Below, one piece after another: positions 44,607 to 53,842 of a DNA stretch of 64,000 nt. The first letter of the stretch is position 1. Each line of letters opens with the position of its first letter. The translations under genes and the position numbers were made by a program. The notes beneath the pieces were generated by a model. The model made no database searches. It was not told where the DNA came from and worked only from the letters and a program-made list of their open reading frames with translations. The stretch comes from an uncultured Kangiella sp. (GTDB taxonomy: Bacteria > Pseudomonadota > Gammaproteobacteria > Enterobacterales > Kangiellaceae), in contig CANNDL010000002.1 in NCBI GenBank assembly GCA_947503435.1, forward strand, positions 62,001 to 126,000. Direction: 5' to 3'.

Positions 44607-46292
44607 CTAATCGGACTTATTCGCTCTGAAATTTGTCCAATATTCAGCGACCGTCTGCTTCATATCCTTATGAAGCAACAAGATTCCTATCAAGTTCGGT
44701 ATGGTCATGAGAGCTACCGTGACATAAGCTAGGTTCCAAATTATCGTGGCATCAATAACCGAAGCTAAGAAGAATAAACCTACATACACAACCCGATAAG
44801 GCATGACAGCACTTGGGCCAAACAAATAGGTTGCTGCTCTGTCACCATAGTAAGACCAAGCAATTGCAGTGGTAAAGGCAAACAGCAATAAGCCGAGAGA
44901 AACAATGTATTTACCGTTCTCACCCATAACACCTTTAGTGAAAGCTTTAGCCGTTAATTTCACAGAGTGAATTAATGATTTGCCATTAACAACAATACTG
45001 GTATCTACAAGTCTGCCATCTTTTACGATGATTTCTCCTGTCATTGCCTGGCCATTTTTATCGGTATACATCACTTCTTCTGCAATTGAGCGAGCATTCA
45101 ATAGTGTATAACCATTGGAAATAGGCTTACCATCTTGCACCGCAATTGAGCCAGTGAAATCAGAAATGTTACCGCTATCTTCCGACTTAGCATCTAAATG
45201 CTTAAATAATTTAGACACATCATCTTCATTTTTATCGCTATAGTCGCCAACAATAAATTGCATGTCAGCTCTGTCGAATTGATTTTGATGTTTTTCAGTC
45301 CAAACGCCCGAAGATAAAATAACAAGACCTGTCAAAGTACAAATTAAAATAGTATCAATGAATGGTTCAAGTAGTGACACCATACCTTCTGATGCTGGCT
45401 CATCACCCTTTGCAGCTGCGTGGGCAATAGGAGCAGAACCTTGCCCAGCTTCATTCGAAAATAATCCACGATTAATACCGCGATCCATGGCATAAGCAAA
45501 ACTTGCACCTAAGAAGCCGCCAATCGCTGCTGAACCACTAAATATACTACTAAAAATAGCTTGGAAAGAAGGAAGGATATTTTGGTAATTGTACGCAATT
45601 ACTAAAATTGCACCAATTACATAAACAACCGCCATAAATGGAACTACACGTTCAGCAACTTTAGCAATACGCTTGATACCGCCAATAATTACCATGGCTA
45701 ATAACACAGCTAACACGGCACCAGTAATCCAATTAGGTATCTGGAAAGTATCATTCATCGACTCGGCGATGTTATTAATTTGAGGCATGTTGCCCGATCC
45801 AATCGAACTAACAATAGTGGCCAAAGCAAATAATACTGCCAACCATTTCATGTTTAGTTTCTTTTCCATGAAATACATTGGGCCACCGGCCATTGTGCCA
45901 TCAGCGGTTTTTTCACGATATTTATGCGATAAAGTAACTTCTACAAATTTAGTGGTCATACCCAAGAAAGCTGTTATCCACATCCAGAATAAAGCTGCCG
46001 GGCCCCCTAAAAAGATGGCAAGTGCTACACCGCCAATATTACCTGTACCAACTGTACCTGAAAGCGCTGTCGATAAAGCAGCAAAATGAGACGTATCGCC
46101 AGGAGCATCTTTTTTAGTATATTTACCTCGGACAATTCTTGTGGCCTGACCGAAGTAACGGATTTGCGGAAATCCAAGATACAATGTGAAGAATAAACCC
46201 ACACCTAGTAATAAAATAATGAAATATATATGAGAGCCTAAATAGCCATCTAAGAATAATATGGCATCATTTATAGCGTTTAAAATGTCCAA
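44607..46292 (-). CDS. Alanine/glycine:cation symporter (AGCS) with inserted domain
   Basis: A 561-residue AGCS-family sodium symporter. Family signatures are [27 protein letters not shown] and [21 protein letters not shown]. About 110 polar residues (around 330-440) are inserted between the helix ending VILSSGVW and the conserved [21 protein letters not shown]. This makes the protein much longer than the ~470-residue norm. The insert should be extracellular/periplasmic by position, and is of unknown role. Likely substrate is alanine or glycine. Confidence 0.9.
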   Translation of the reverse strand: MDILNAINDAILFLDGYLGSHIYFIILLLGVGLFFTLYLGFPQIRYFGQATRIVRGKYTKKDAPGDTSHFAALSTALSGTVGTGNIGGVALAIFLGGPAALFWMWITAFLGMTTKFVEVTLSHKYREKTADGTMAGGPMYFMEKKLNMKWLAVLFALATIVSSIGSGNMPQINNIAESMNDTFQIPNWITGAVLAVLLAMVIIGGIKRIAKVAERVVPFMAVVYVIGAILVIAYNYQNILPSFQAIFSSIFSGSAAIGGFLGASFAYAMDRGINRGLFSNEAGQGSAPIAHAAAKGDEPASEGMVSLLEPFIDTILICTLTGLVILSSGVWTEKHQNQFDRADMQFIVGDYSDKNEDDVSKLFKHLDAKSEDSGNISDFTGSIAVQDGKPISNGYTLLNARSIAEEVMYTDKNGQAMTGEIIVKDGRLVDTSIVVNGKSLIHSVKLTAKAFTKGVMGENGKYIVSLGLLLFAFTTAIAWSYYGDRAATYLFGPSAVMPYRVVYVGLFFLASVIDATIIWNLAYVTVALMTIPNLIGILLLHKDMKQTVAEYWTNFRANKSD

Positions 46293-46363
46293 ACCCTATC
46301 CCCAATCTTTTTTAGTTAGAAAATTCAACTAACCTTACCATTAAGCTTAGATCTTGACTAGAA

Positions 46364-47470
46364 CTAATCTAAATCTAACTCTTGATCCTGATATTCTAAA
46401 GGTAATTGAACAAAGTTGGTCGATTCTGAAACTTGAAACCTGACCCCCAAACCTAATAAACGAACTGCTTTTTCTCGTCGATAAAAACCCTCCTCCATCA
46501 ACTCGTAAAACAAGTCATCATTAATGCCGAAGCTAGTCCTTTCAACCGTTGTCGCAGTAAAATCACTAAACTTAAGCTTGGCATAAAGTTTATTGATTGG
46601 CGAATCAACTTTAGATTTAGCTATTCTACGTTTCAAAGTCTCCAACAACTTTGGCATTTCTTCTAAGCAATCTTCGAGTTTGTAGAGATCTTGTTCATAA
46701 GTGTTTTCAACACTTAGAGATTTACGTGGATAAGAAACAATAACATCCCTATTGTCTATTCCATGAGCGAGTTTATGTAGTCTGTCGCCATAACTAGCGA
46801 ACTTTCGAGTTAGCGTTAGCAAGTCAAATTCTCGAATGTCTGCACAAGTATAAATTCCAAGATTATTGAGTTTTTGTGTGGTCTTCTTACCAACTCCTGG
46901 AATTTTGTTCACCTCTAATTTTTTAACGAAATCATCAACTTCATCTGGTGTGATTACAAATTGGCCATTAGGTTTATTCCAATCCGAAGCAATCTTGGCA
47001 AGAAATTTATTAGGCGCAATTCCGGCAGAGGCCGTTAACTTTAGCTCTTCATAGATTTCATGACGAATGGCTTGAGCAATATAGGTTGCGCTACCCTTAT
47101 AATGTTCGCAATTGGTCACATCTAAAAAAGCTTCATCCAAAGACAATGGCTCGATCAGATCAGTATATTTTGCAAATACACTGCGTATAATTTTTGAATC
47201 ATGCCTGTATTTATCGAAATTACCACCCACAATTATCAAACTTGGACATAAGCGCTTGGCATGAGCTGATGGCATTGCAGAATGGATACCGTAAGAGCGC
47301 GCTTCATAGTTACAAGTAGCAATGACTCCCCGCCTTGATGGATGCCCACCAACCGCCACTGGGTGCCCTCTTAAACTAGGATCATCTCGCACTTCAATTG
47401 CCGCATAATAACAATCCATATCAACGTGGATTATTTTTCGCTGTTTCTGTTCGTGCGATTCACTATTCAT
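46364..47470 (-). CDS. dinB: DNA polymerase IV
   Basis: A Y-family translesion polymerase of 368 residues. The catalytic carboxylates are in HVDMDCYYAAIE and SLDEAFLD. PSRRGVIATCNYEARSYGIHSAM and the helix-hairpin-helix IPGVGKKTTQKLNNLGI are also typical. The C-terminal QLPLEY could be a clamp-binding peptide followed by an acidic tail. No LexA box was recognised upstream. It stands alone. Confidence 0.95.
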   Translation of the reverse strand: MNSESHEQKQRKIIHVDMDCYYAAIEVRDDPSLRGHPVAVGGHPSRRGVIATCNYEARSYGIHSAMPSAHAKRLCPSLIIVGGNFDKYRHDSKIIRSVFAKYTDLIEPLSLDEAFLDVTNCEHYKGSATYIAQAIRHEIYEELKLTASAGIAPNKFLAKIASDWNKPNGQFVITPDEVDDFVKKLEVNKIPGVGKKTTQKLNNLGIYTCADIREFDLLTLTRKFASYGDRLHKLAHGIDNRDVIVSYPRKSLSVENTYEQDLYKLEDCLEEMPKLLETLKRRIAKSKVDSPINKLYAKLKFSDFTATTVERTSFGINDDLFYELMEEGFYRREKAVRLLGLGVRFQVSESTNFVQLPLEYQDQELDLD

Positions 47471-47487
47471 TCAAGAATTATAGCCAT

Positions 47488-47514
47488 AAAAAAAGCCACT
47501 CGATAGAGTGGCTT
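47488..47514 (-). terminator. Terminator after the M16 peptidase gene
   Basis: AAGCCACTC-N4-GAGTGGCTT is followed on the minus strand by T7. The same 9-bp stem occurs in the terminator at 50394-50420. Confidence 0.85.
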
Positions 47515-47530
47515 CCTATAAAACAAATAA

Positions 47531-50278
47531 TTATTCAGCGGCGTCAATTTTAGCCTGATCACCAGCTTTTATTATTGATATTTCATCCAACTTCAAGTGA
47601 CGACGGAAAGCATCATTAACTTCCTTTACAGTTAATTTACTCACTTTTTCCTCGTAAGCTTTGTCCCATTGCATAGTACGGTTCAAATCAATATTACCAG
47701 TTAAAGTAGCCACTAAACGGTTATCTTTAGCTCTATCGATACGATTACCTTGCAATACACCTTTACGAGCATCATCTAATTCTTGTTGAGTGAATCCATC
47801 TTTAATGACTCGCTCAAATTCTTCCTTAAAGCCTTGCTCAACTTTTGCTAAATTTTCTGGTGCGCATATTGCGTAAGCACCAAAAGTTGCATTGTTGTCA
47901 TATGAACTAGCATTAAACCAAGAGCCTGCGCCGTAACTTAAACCATCTTTTTGACGCAGACGAGTCGCTAAACGACTTGAAATAAAACCACCGCCAAACA
48001 TTTGGTTAGCCATCATTAATGCAGGATAATCTTCATGGTCATCACGAATAGGTAAACTAATCATGGCACCAAAAGCTGCGCCCGCTTTATCTGGCGTATT
48101 AACAAACTTATTGATCGCTTCAACGTCTTTAATTTCACGCTCAATTCTTTGATACGGAACTACAGACTCCCAATTACCTATAGTGCTATCTAGTTTTGAT
48201 TTAACATTGTCAGTCGCAAAATCACCTATTAAGGCAATATCTGCATCCTGCGCACCCATAAAGTTCTTATGGAACTCTTTCAACTCTGAAGTTTTCACGG
48301 CCTTAATGGCTGCAATTTCGTCGTCAATGTCCATACTGTAGTACGGATGTGATTCATCATAAGGGCTTAAATGACGACTTAGTTGGCGAAACACTTGTGT
48401 TGTAGGCTGCTGTTTTTGCTGCTCTAAACCGACAACCATTTCTTGCTTTAAGATCTCGAGTTCTTTCTCATCAAACCGTGGATTTTTAAGCACTTCTTCA
48501 ACCAAATCTAATACTGCAGGTAGGTTTTCTTTGGTGGTTTGAATCCGAACACCAGAGCTTGTTGAGCCACCGTAAGCAGAAACATTAGCTTTTAACTTGT
48601 CAAATTCAGCTTGTAATTCTTCACGAGTATATTTTTCAGTACCGCGATCAAGCATGCTTCCAGCTAAACGAGGAATGACATTCAAATTACGTAAATCCTC
48701 TAGATTACCTAGGTCAAAATTAACACGAACTACAACTGATTCACCTCGAGTTTTCTTGGGTAAATATACAACTTTAGCTCCATTAGAAAGCTCACCTTGA
48801 GTAACGCGTGAGTCGATATTGTCATGAGAAGGATCGAAGTCTTCACCTTGTGCAACCTCTTCACGTCCTTCGTAGCCTTCTAGCATTTTCTTAATATCAG
48901 CTTTAGCAAAACGCTCAATCGAGTCAGCACGATCAGGTTCTTTTTCTGGAATGTATAATCCAAGTGTACGATTATCATTAACAAACAATTCGTCAGCTAC
49001 CCGTTGAACATCTTCAACGGTTACATTCTCTAAACGATCACGATTTAAGAACAACATTCTCCAGTCGCCCATTCCGATCCATTCAGTTAAACCAATAGTC
49101 ACACTTTGCGAATTATTAAAACGCAGTTCAATTTGCTTTAATAACTTAGTTTTAGCACGCTCAACTTCTTCTTTGGTAATAGGTTTAGCTGCTGTACCTT
49201 CTAAAGTATTTAAAAAGGCTTCTTCAGTAGGCTCAAGATTTTTATCTTTAGCCACTTGTGCCATAAACACCATTGCGCCTGGCTCCGCCAACTGAAAAGC
49301 AAAGCCAAAAGTACTAGCGGCCAATTTATTTTTAACTACTTCCTTGTGCAAACGACCAGTTTCACTATCGCCCATAATTTGAGTCAAAATTTGCACTGCC
49401 GCATAGTCTTCATCTGCGCCAGCAGGCGTTTTATACATCGCACCCACCATTTGCACGTCACCAGTACGGCGGACTACAACCTTACGCTCACCATCTTGAA
49501 TTGGCTCTTCTGTATAAAGTTCAGGAATAATTCGAGTTGGTTTCTTAATATCGCCAAAATAGTTATCGATTTTCTTAATCAAATCAGCTTCATCGACTTT
49601 ACCAGCCACTATTAATGTCGCATTGTCTGGCTGATAATACTTTCGGTAAAATGCCTGAAGGTTTGAAATATCAACGTTTTCTAAGTCTGCACGAGCACCA
49701 ATAGTGGTTTTTCCATAATTGTGCCAATCAAAACCTGTGGCTAGTAAACGTTGGAATAAAACTCTAAAAGGACTGTTCTCACCATTTTCAAGCTCATTTC
49801 GAACAACCGTCATTTCGCTATCTAAATCTTTTTTCGCGATAAATGAGTTGATCATACGGTCAGCTTCTAAATCTAATGCCCAGTTAAGATTTTCTTCTGT
49901 GGCTGAGAAAGTTTCGAAATAGTTAGTGCGATCAAACCAAGTAGTACCATTTGGCTCAGCACCATGATCAGTAAGTTCTTTTGGGATATCAGGATGATTA
50001 GGCGTGCCTTTAAAAACCAAATGCTCAAGTAAGTGAGCCATACCGGTTTCGCCATAATTTTCATGCTTGGAACCTACATGGTAAACAATATTCACGGTAA
50101 TAGTTTCTTGAGTTTTATCTGGAAATATAAGGACTTGTAGACCGTTATCGAGGCGATACTCGGTAATTCCTTCAACAGACGTAACTTTGTCAACGCCCTT
50201 TGGAAGCTTTGCAAAGCTGGTGGTGGTCGCTACTGCCAAAGTTATGGCTAGAGCCGTTTTCTTAAAATTAAACTTCAT
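47531..50278 (-). CDS. M16-family zinc metalloprotease (insulinase/pitrilysin type)
   Basis: A 915-residue exported peptidase with a cleavable signal (MKFNFKK... to SFA-K). The inverted zinc motif H82-x2-E85-H86 (HLLEH) lies in GMAHLLEHLVFKGT and the third ligand is E162 in VVRNELENG, 76 residues on. The second M16 half (about residues 490-915) lacks an HxxEH motif and acts as the paired inactive domain. It is likely a periplasmic peptide-degrading enzyme. Monocistronic, with hairpin terminators on both sides. Confidence 0.93.
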   Translation of the reverse strand: MKFNFKKTALAITLAVATTTSFAKLPKGVDKVTSVEGITEYRLDNGLQVLIFPDKTQETITVNIVYHVGSKHENYGETGMAHLLEHLVFKGTPNHPDIPKELTDHGAEPNGTTWFDRTNYFETFSATEENLNWALDLEADRMINSFIAKKDLDSEMTVVRNELENGENSPFRVLFQRLLATGFDWHNYGKTTIGARADLENVDISNLQAFYRKYYQPDNATLIVAGKVDEADLIKKIDNYFGDIKKPTRIIPELYTEEPIQDGERKVVVRRTGDVQMVGAMYKTPAGADEDYAAVQILTQIMGDSETGRLHKEVVKNKLAASTFGFAFQLAEPGAMVFMAQVAKDKNLEPTEEAFLNTLEGTAAKPITKEEVERAKTKLLKQIELRFNNSQSVTIGLTEWIGMGDWRMLFLNRDRLENVTVEDVQRVADELFVNDNRTLGLYIPEKEPDRADSIERFAKADIKKMLEGYEGREEVAQGEDFDPSHDNIDSRVTQGELSNGAKVVYLPKKTRGESVVVRVNFDLGNLEDLRNLNVIPRLAGSMLDRGTEKYTREELQAEFDKLKANVSAYGGSTSSGVRIQTTKENLPAVLDLVEEVLKNPRFDEKELEILKQEMVVGLEQQKQQPTTQVFRQLSRHLSPYDESHPYYSMDIDDEIAAIKAVKTSELKEFHKNFMGAQDADIALIGDFATDNVKSKLDSTIGNWESVVPYQRIEREIKDVEAINKFVNTPDKAGAAFGAMISLPIRDDHEDYPALMMANQMFGGGFISSRLATRLRQKDGLSYGAGSWFNASSYDNNATFGAYAICAPENLAKVEQGFKEEFERVIKDGFTQQELDDARKGVLQGNRIDRAKDNRLVATLTGNIDLNRTMQWDKAYEEKVSKLTVKEVNDAFRRHLKLDEISIIKAGDQAKIDAAE

Positions 50279-50393
50279 AGATATCCCTTAGTTTTTTTAT
50301 TTATACAAACAGCTAAGAAGTATCTACGAAAACTTTGTATCTTTCTAGTCTGAAAATGTTAAGAAATATATCAAATTGAGGTAAGTTATTGAT

Positions 50394-50420
50394 ATAAAAA
50401 AGCCACTCTTTTGAGTGGCT
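50394..50420 (-). terminator. Terminator after the sdh-suc operon
   Basis: AAGCCACTC-N4-GAGTGGCTT with T7 on the minus strand, 24 bases past the sucD stop. Confidence 0.85.
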
Positions 50421-50443
50421 TTAATTCTTAAAGGCAAAAAGTA

Positions 50444-51316
50444 TTACCAACCAGTAATCTCTTTAAGACCTTTGCCGATATCCGCTAAGGAGCGCACTGT
50501 TTTTACACCAGCATCTTCTAATGCAGCGAACTTTTCGGCAGCAGTACCTTTACCACCAGCGATAATAGCGCCAGCATGACCCATACGCTTACCTGGAGGT
50601 GCAGTAACACCAGCAATGTATGAAACAACAGGTTTAGTTACGTTAGCTTTGATAAACGCAGCAGCTTCTTCTTCAGCTGAGCCACCAATTTCACCAATCA
50701 TTACGATGGCTTCAGTTGCTGGATCTTCTTGGAACATTGCTAAAATATCAATGAAGTTAGAACCTGGAATTGGGTCGCCACCAATACCAACACAAGTCGA
50801 TTGACCGAAACCTGCGTCTGTAGTTTGCTTCACTGCTTCGTAAGTCAAAGTACCAGAGCGAGAAACGATACCTACTTTACCTGGCAAGTGGATGTGACCT
50901 GGCATAATACCAATCTTACATTCGCCTGGAGTGATTACGCCTGGACAGTTAGGGCCTATTAAACGAACGCCTAAGTTGTCACAAACGATTTTCGCTTCAA
51001 GCATATCCATAGTTGGAATGCCTTCAGTAATACAAACCACTAACTTAACACCAGCGTTTGCAGCTTCTAAGATAGAGTCTTTACAGAAAGGAGCAGGAAC
51101 ATAAATTACCGAAGCTTCAGCACCAGTTGCTTCAACCGCTTCAGCAACAGTATTAAATACTGGTAAGCCTAAGTGCTCTTGACCACCTTTACCAGGCGTT
51201 ACACCGCCAACCATGTTGGTACCATACTCAATGGCTTGTTCAGTATGGAAAGTACCTTGAGAACCAGTAATACCTTGGCAAATAACTTTAGTGTTTTTAT
51301 CGATTAAAATACTCAT
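50444..51316 (-). CDS. sucD: Succinate--CoA ligase alpha subunit
   Basis: The CoA-binding, phosphohistidine-bearing subunit (290 residues) that with SucC makes ATP or GTP from succinyl-CoA. The Rossmann CoA site is [18 protein letters not shown]. The active-site histidine is in [15 protein letters not shown]. Its ATG follows the sucC stop without a gap. It is the last gene of sdhCDAB-sucABCD. Confidence 0.98.
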   Translation of the reverse strand: MSILIDKNTKVICQGITGSQGTFHTEQAIEYGTNMVGGVTPGKGGQEHLGLPVFNTVAEAVEATGAEASVIYVPAPFCKDSILEAANAGVKLVVCITEGIPTMDMLEAKIVCDNLGVRLIGPNCPGVITPGECKIGIMPGHIHLPGKVGIVSRSGTLTYEAVKQTTDAGFGQSTCVGIGGDPIPGSNFIDILAMFQEDPATEAIVMIGEIGGSAEEEAAAFIKANVTKPVVSYIAGVTAPPGKRMGHAGAIIAGGKGTAAEKFAALEDAGVKTVRSLADIGKGLKEITGW

Positions 51317-52483
51317 TTATTTACCCTCCGCAGCAGCAACAACTTTTTCTGCAGCATCTCTTAAACTAGTAGCAGCAATAATGTTTAAACCAGAATCTGC
51401 TAATACTTTAGAACCTAATTCAGCGTTATTACCTTCAAGACGAACAACAACTGGATCTTCAATACCTACTTCTTTAACCGCACCAATAATACCTTCAGCG
51501 ATTAAGTCACAACGTACGATACCGCCAAAAATATTTACTAATACAGCTTTAACATTTTCATCAGAAAGAATGATTTTGAAAGCTTCTGTTACACGCTCTT
51601 TAGTTGCGCCGCCGCCTACGTCTAAGAAGTTTGCTGGCTCGCCACCGTGTAATTTGATGATATCCATAGTGCCCATAGCAAGACCGGCACCATTAACCAT
51701 ACAGCCAATAGTTCCGTCTAGTGCAACGTAGTTTAATTCAAACTTAGCAGCATGAGACTCACGCTCGTCTTCTTGCGAAGGATCGTGCATTTCTTGTAAT
51801 TTAGGGTGACGGTATAAAGCGTTAGAATCGATACCGATTTTTGCGTCTAAGCAATGTAAATCACCATCTTCTTTAATCACTAAAGGATTAATTTCTAAAA
51901 GCGCTAAATCTTTTTCAGTAAACATTTTCGCTAACTGCATAAAGATATGTGTAAATTGCTTAACTTGCTTACCTTTTAAACCTAAACGGAAAGCTAGGTC
52001 ACGACCTTGGAAAGGTTGTGCACCTACTAATGGATCGATAGTAGCTTTTAAGATTTTTTCTGGAGTCTCGTGAGCAACAGTTTCAATCTCAACGCCGCCC
52101 TCAGTTGAAGCCATGAAAACTACGCGACGACTAGAACGGTCAACAACTGCACCTAAGTACAATTCTTCAGCGATGTCTGTGCAAGTCTCAACTAAGATTT
52201 TGCTTACTGGCTGACCATTTGCGTCAGTTTGATAAGTTACTAGGTTCTTACCTAACCATTTTTGTGCAAATGCTTTGATTTCTTCTTTATCACCAGTAAC
52301 TTTTACGCCACCAGCTTTACCACGGCCACCCGCGTGAACCTGGGCTTTAACAACCCACATATCACCGCCAATGCGACCCGCTGCTTCAAATGCTGCTTGA
52401 GGATTATCAACAGCATAACCTTCTGATACAGGCAAACCGTATTCACGGAATAATTGTTTACCTTGATACTCGTGTAGGTTCAT
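51317..52483 (-). CDS. sucC: Succinate--CoA ligase beta subunit
   Basis: An ATP-grasp subunit of 388 residues ([19 protein letters not shown]). Nucleotide-binding [18 protein letters not shown] and the C-terminal [18 protein letters not shown], which helps bind succinate, are present. Length is identical to the E. coli protein. It is coupled to sucD, and a hairpin separates it from sucB. Confidence 0.98.
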   Translation of the reverse strand: MNLHEYQGKQLFREYGLPVSEGYAVDNPQAAFEAAGRIGGDMWVVKAQVHAGGRGKAGGVKVTGDKEEIKAFAQKWLGKNLVTYQTDANGQPVSKILVETCTDIAEELYLGAVVDRSSRRVVFMASTEGGVEIETVAHETPEKILKATIDPLVGAQPFQGRDLAFRLGLKGKQVKQFTHIFMQLAKMFTEKDLALLEINPLVIKEDGDLHCLDAKIGIDSNALYRHPKLQEMHDPSQEDERESHAAKFELNYVALDGTIGCMVNGAGLAMGTMDIIKLHGGEPANFLDVGGGATKERVTEAFKIILSDENVKAVLVNIFGGIVRCDLIAEGIIGAVKEVGIEDPVVVRLEGNNAELGSKVLADSGLNIIAATSLRDAAEKVVAAAEGK

Positions 52484-52541
52484 AACTAGATTCCTATTTG
52501 AATAAATCTAAATTTAAATGAATAAAAAAACTAAAATTCTA

Positions 52542-52571
52542 AAACACAAAATGCCGAACATGAGTTCGGCA
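52542..52571 (-). terminator. Hairpin between sucB and sucC
   Basis: TGCCGAAC-N4-GTTCGGCA (52552-52571), followed on the minus strand by a T-rich but interrupted tract. It may be a partial terminator or an mRNA processing/stability element that sets sucAB and sucCD levels apart. Confidence 0.5.
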
Positions 52572-52590
52572 CCTTATAATCAATCACTTA

Positions 52591-53796
52591 CTATAGATCC
52601 AATAATAAACGAGCTGGATCTTCAATAAATTCTTTAATGGTTTTCAAGAAACCAACTGACTCACGGCCATCAATAATTCTGTGGTCATAAGAAAGTGCTA
52701 CATTCATCATTGGACGGATCACGATTTCACCATTCACAACTACTGGACGATCTTCCATACGGTTCATGCCAAGAATAGCTGATTGTGGTGGATTAATAAT
52801 TGGCGTAGCCATTAACGAGCCAAATACGCCGCCATTAGAAACAGTAAAAGTACCGCCGGTCATATCATCGAGACTCAATTTATTATCACGCGCTTTTGCA
52901 CCAAACTCACGGATTTTAGCTTCGATTTCCGCTAAAGACAAAGTATCTGCATCACGTAATACTGGAACCACTAATCCACGTGGAGAAGATACAGCAACAC
53001 CTACGTCGTAATAGCCATGATAAACAATATCATCGCCATCAATTGAAGCATTTACGTCAGGGAAACGCTTTAGCGCTTCAACGGTAGCTTTTACGAAGAA
53101 AGACATAAAGCCTAAACGGGTACCATGTACTTTTTCGAATTGATCTTTATAACGAGCACGTAACTCAACAACTTCTTTCATGTTGATATCGTTGAAAGTC
53201 GTTAAAATAGCAGCATTGTGTTGTGCTTCTAACAAACGCTCAGCAATACGCTTACGTAAACGAGTCATTGGAACACGCTTTTCTTCACGCAACCCTGCAG
53301 AAACTGGAGCCGATGCTGTCGCTGCTGGTGCTGCCGCAGGCTTAGCGCCACCCTTAATAAATGCTTCAACGTCTTCTTTCGACAAACGCTTACCGCTAGC
53401 AGGAATTTGCTTAGGATCTAAATTGTGTTCTGCAACTAAGCGACGAACTGCTGGCGATAACACATCTAAATCAGCCGCAGGAGCTGGAGCCGCTGCAACT
53501 GCTGGTGCAGCTTCAGCTTTTGGCTCTTCTTTAGCCGCCGGAGCTGCAACTGGCGCAGCTCCTGCTTCAAAGTTAGCAATTAATTCTTCTTGTAGAACCG
53601 TATCGCCTTCTTGCTTTATGATTTCAGAAATCACACCGTCTTCTGGTGCTACTACTTCTAAAACTACTTTATCCGTTTCAATGTCCACCAAGTTTTGATC
53701 GCGCGATACCGCTTCACCTGGTTGTACGTGCCAAGTAGCAATTGTTGCGTCTGCTACCGATTCAGGTAATACAGGAACTTTGATTTCAATAGCCAT
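52591..53796 (-). CDS. sucB: 2-oxoglutarate dehydrogenase E2 (dihydrolipoyl succinyltransferase)
   Basis: The 401-residue E2 core of the 2-oxoglutarate dehydrogenase complex. The lipoyl domain spans residues ~3-77, with the lipoylated lysine in ETDKVVLEV. An Ala/Pro-rich linker, an E3/E1-binding domain ([16 protein letters not shown]...) and a second linker follow. The catalytic domain ends in [17 protein letters not shown], with the active His and Asp. It lies 46 bases after sucA. A complement-strand open frame over the linkers is an artefact of Ala codons. Confidence 0.98.
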   Translation of the reverse strand: MAIEIKVPVLPESVADATIATWHVQPGEAVSRDQNLVDIETDKVVLEVVAPEDGVISEIIKQEGDTVLQEELIANFEAGAAPVAAPAAKEEPKAEAAPAVAAAPAPAADLDVLSPAVRRLVAEHNLDPKQIPASGKRLSKEDVEAFIKGGAKPAAAPAATASAPVSAGLREEKRVPMTRLRKRIAERLLEAQHNAAILTTFNDINMKEVVELRARYKDQFEKVHGTRLGFMSFFVKATVEALKRFPDVNASIDGDDIVYHGYYDVGVAVSSPRGLVVPVLRDADTLSLAEIEAKIREFGAKARDNKLSLDDMTGGTFTVSNGGVFGSLMATPIINPPQSAILGMNRMEDRPVVVNGEIVIRPMMNVALSYDHRIIDGRESVGFLKTIKEFIEDPARLLLDL

Positions 53797-53842
53797 GTCC
53801 TAACCTATTCTCTCTATGTAAAAAGCTTATTAAGTTTAAATT

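Noticed and set aside
49256-49615. 119-codon plus-strand frame inside the M16 peptidase gene
   Set aside because: Antisense to conserved coding sequence, no ribosome site and no recognisable domain.
51291-51731. 146-codon plus-strand frame inside sucC
   Set aside because: Fully antisense to a perfectly conserved enzyme gene, with low-complexity composition.
53180-53698. 172-codon open frame on the plus strand inside sucB
   Set aside because: It is antisense to the Ala/Pro-rich linkers of sucB; repeated GCN codons suppress stops in this frame. No family match.
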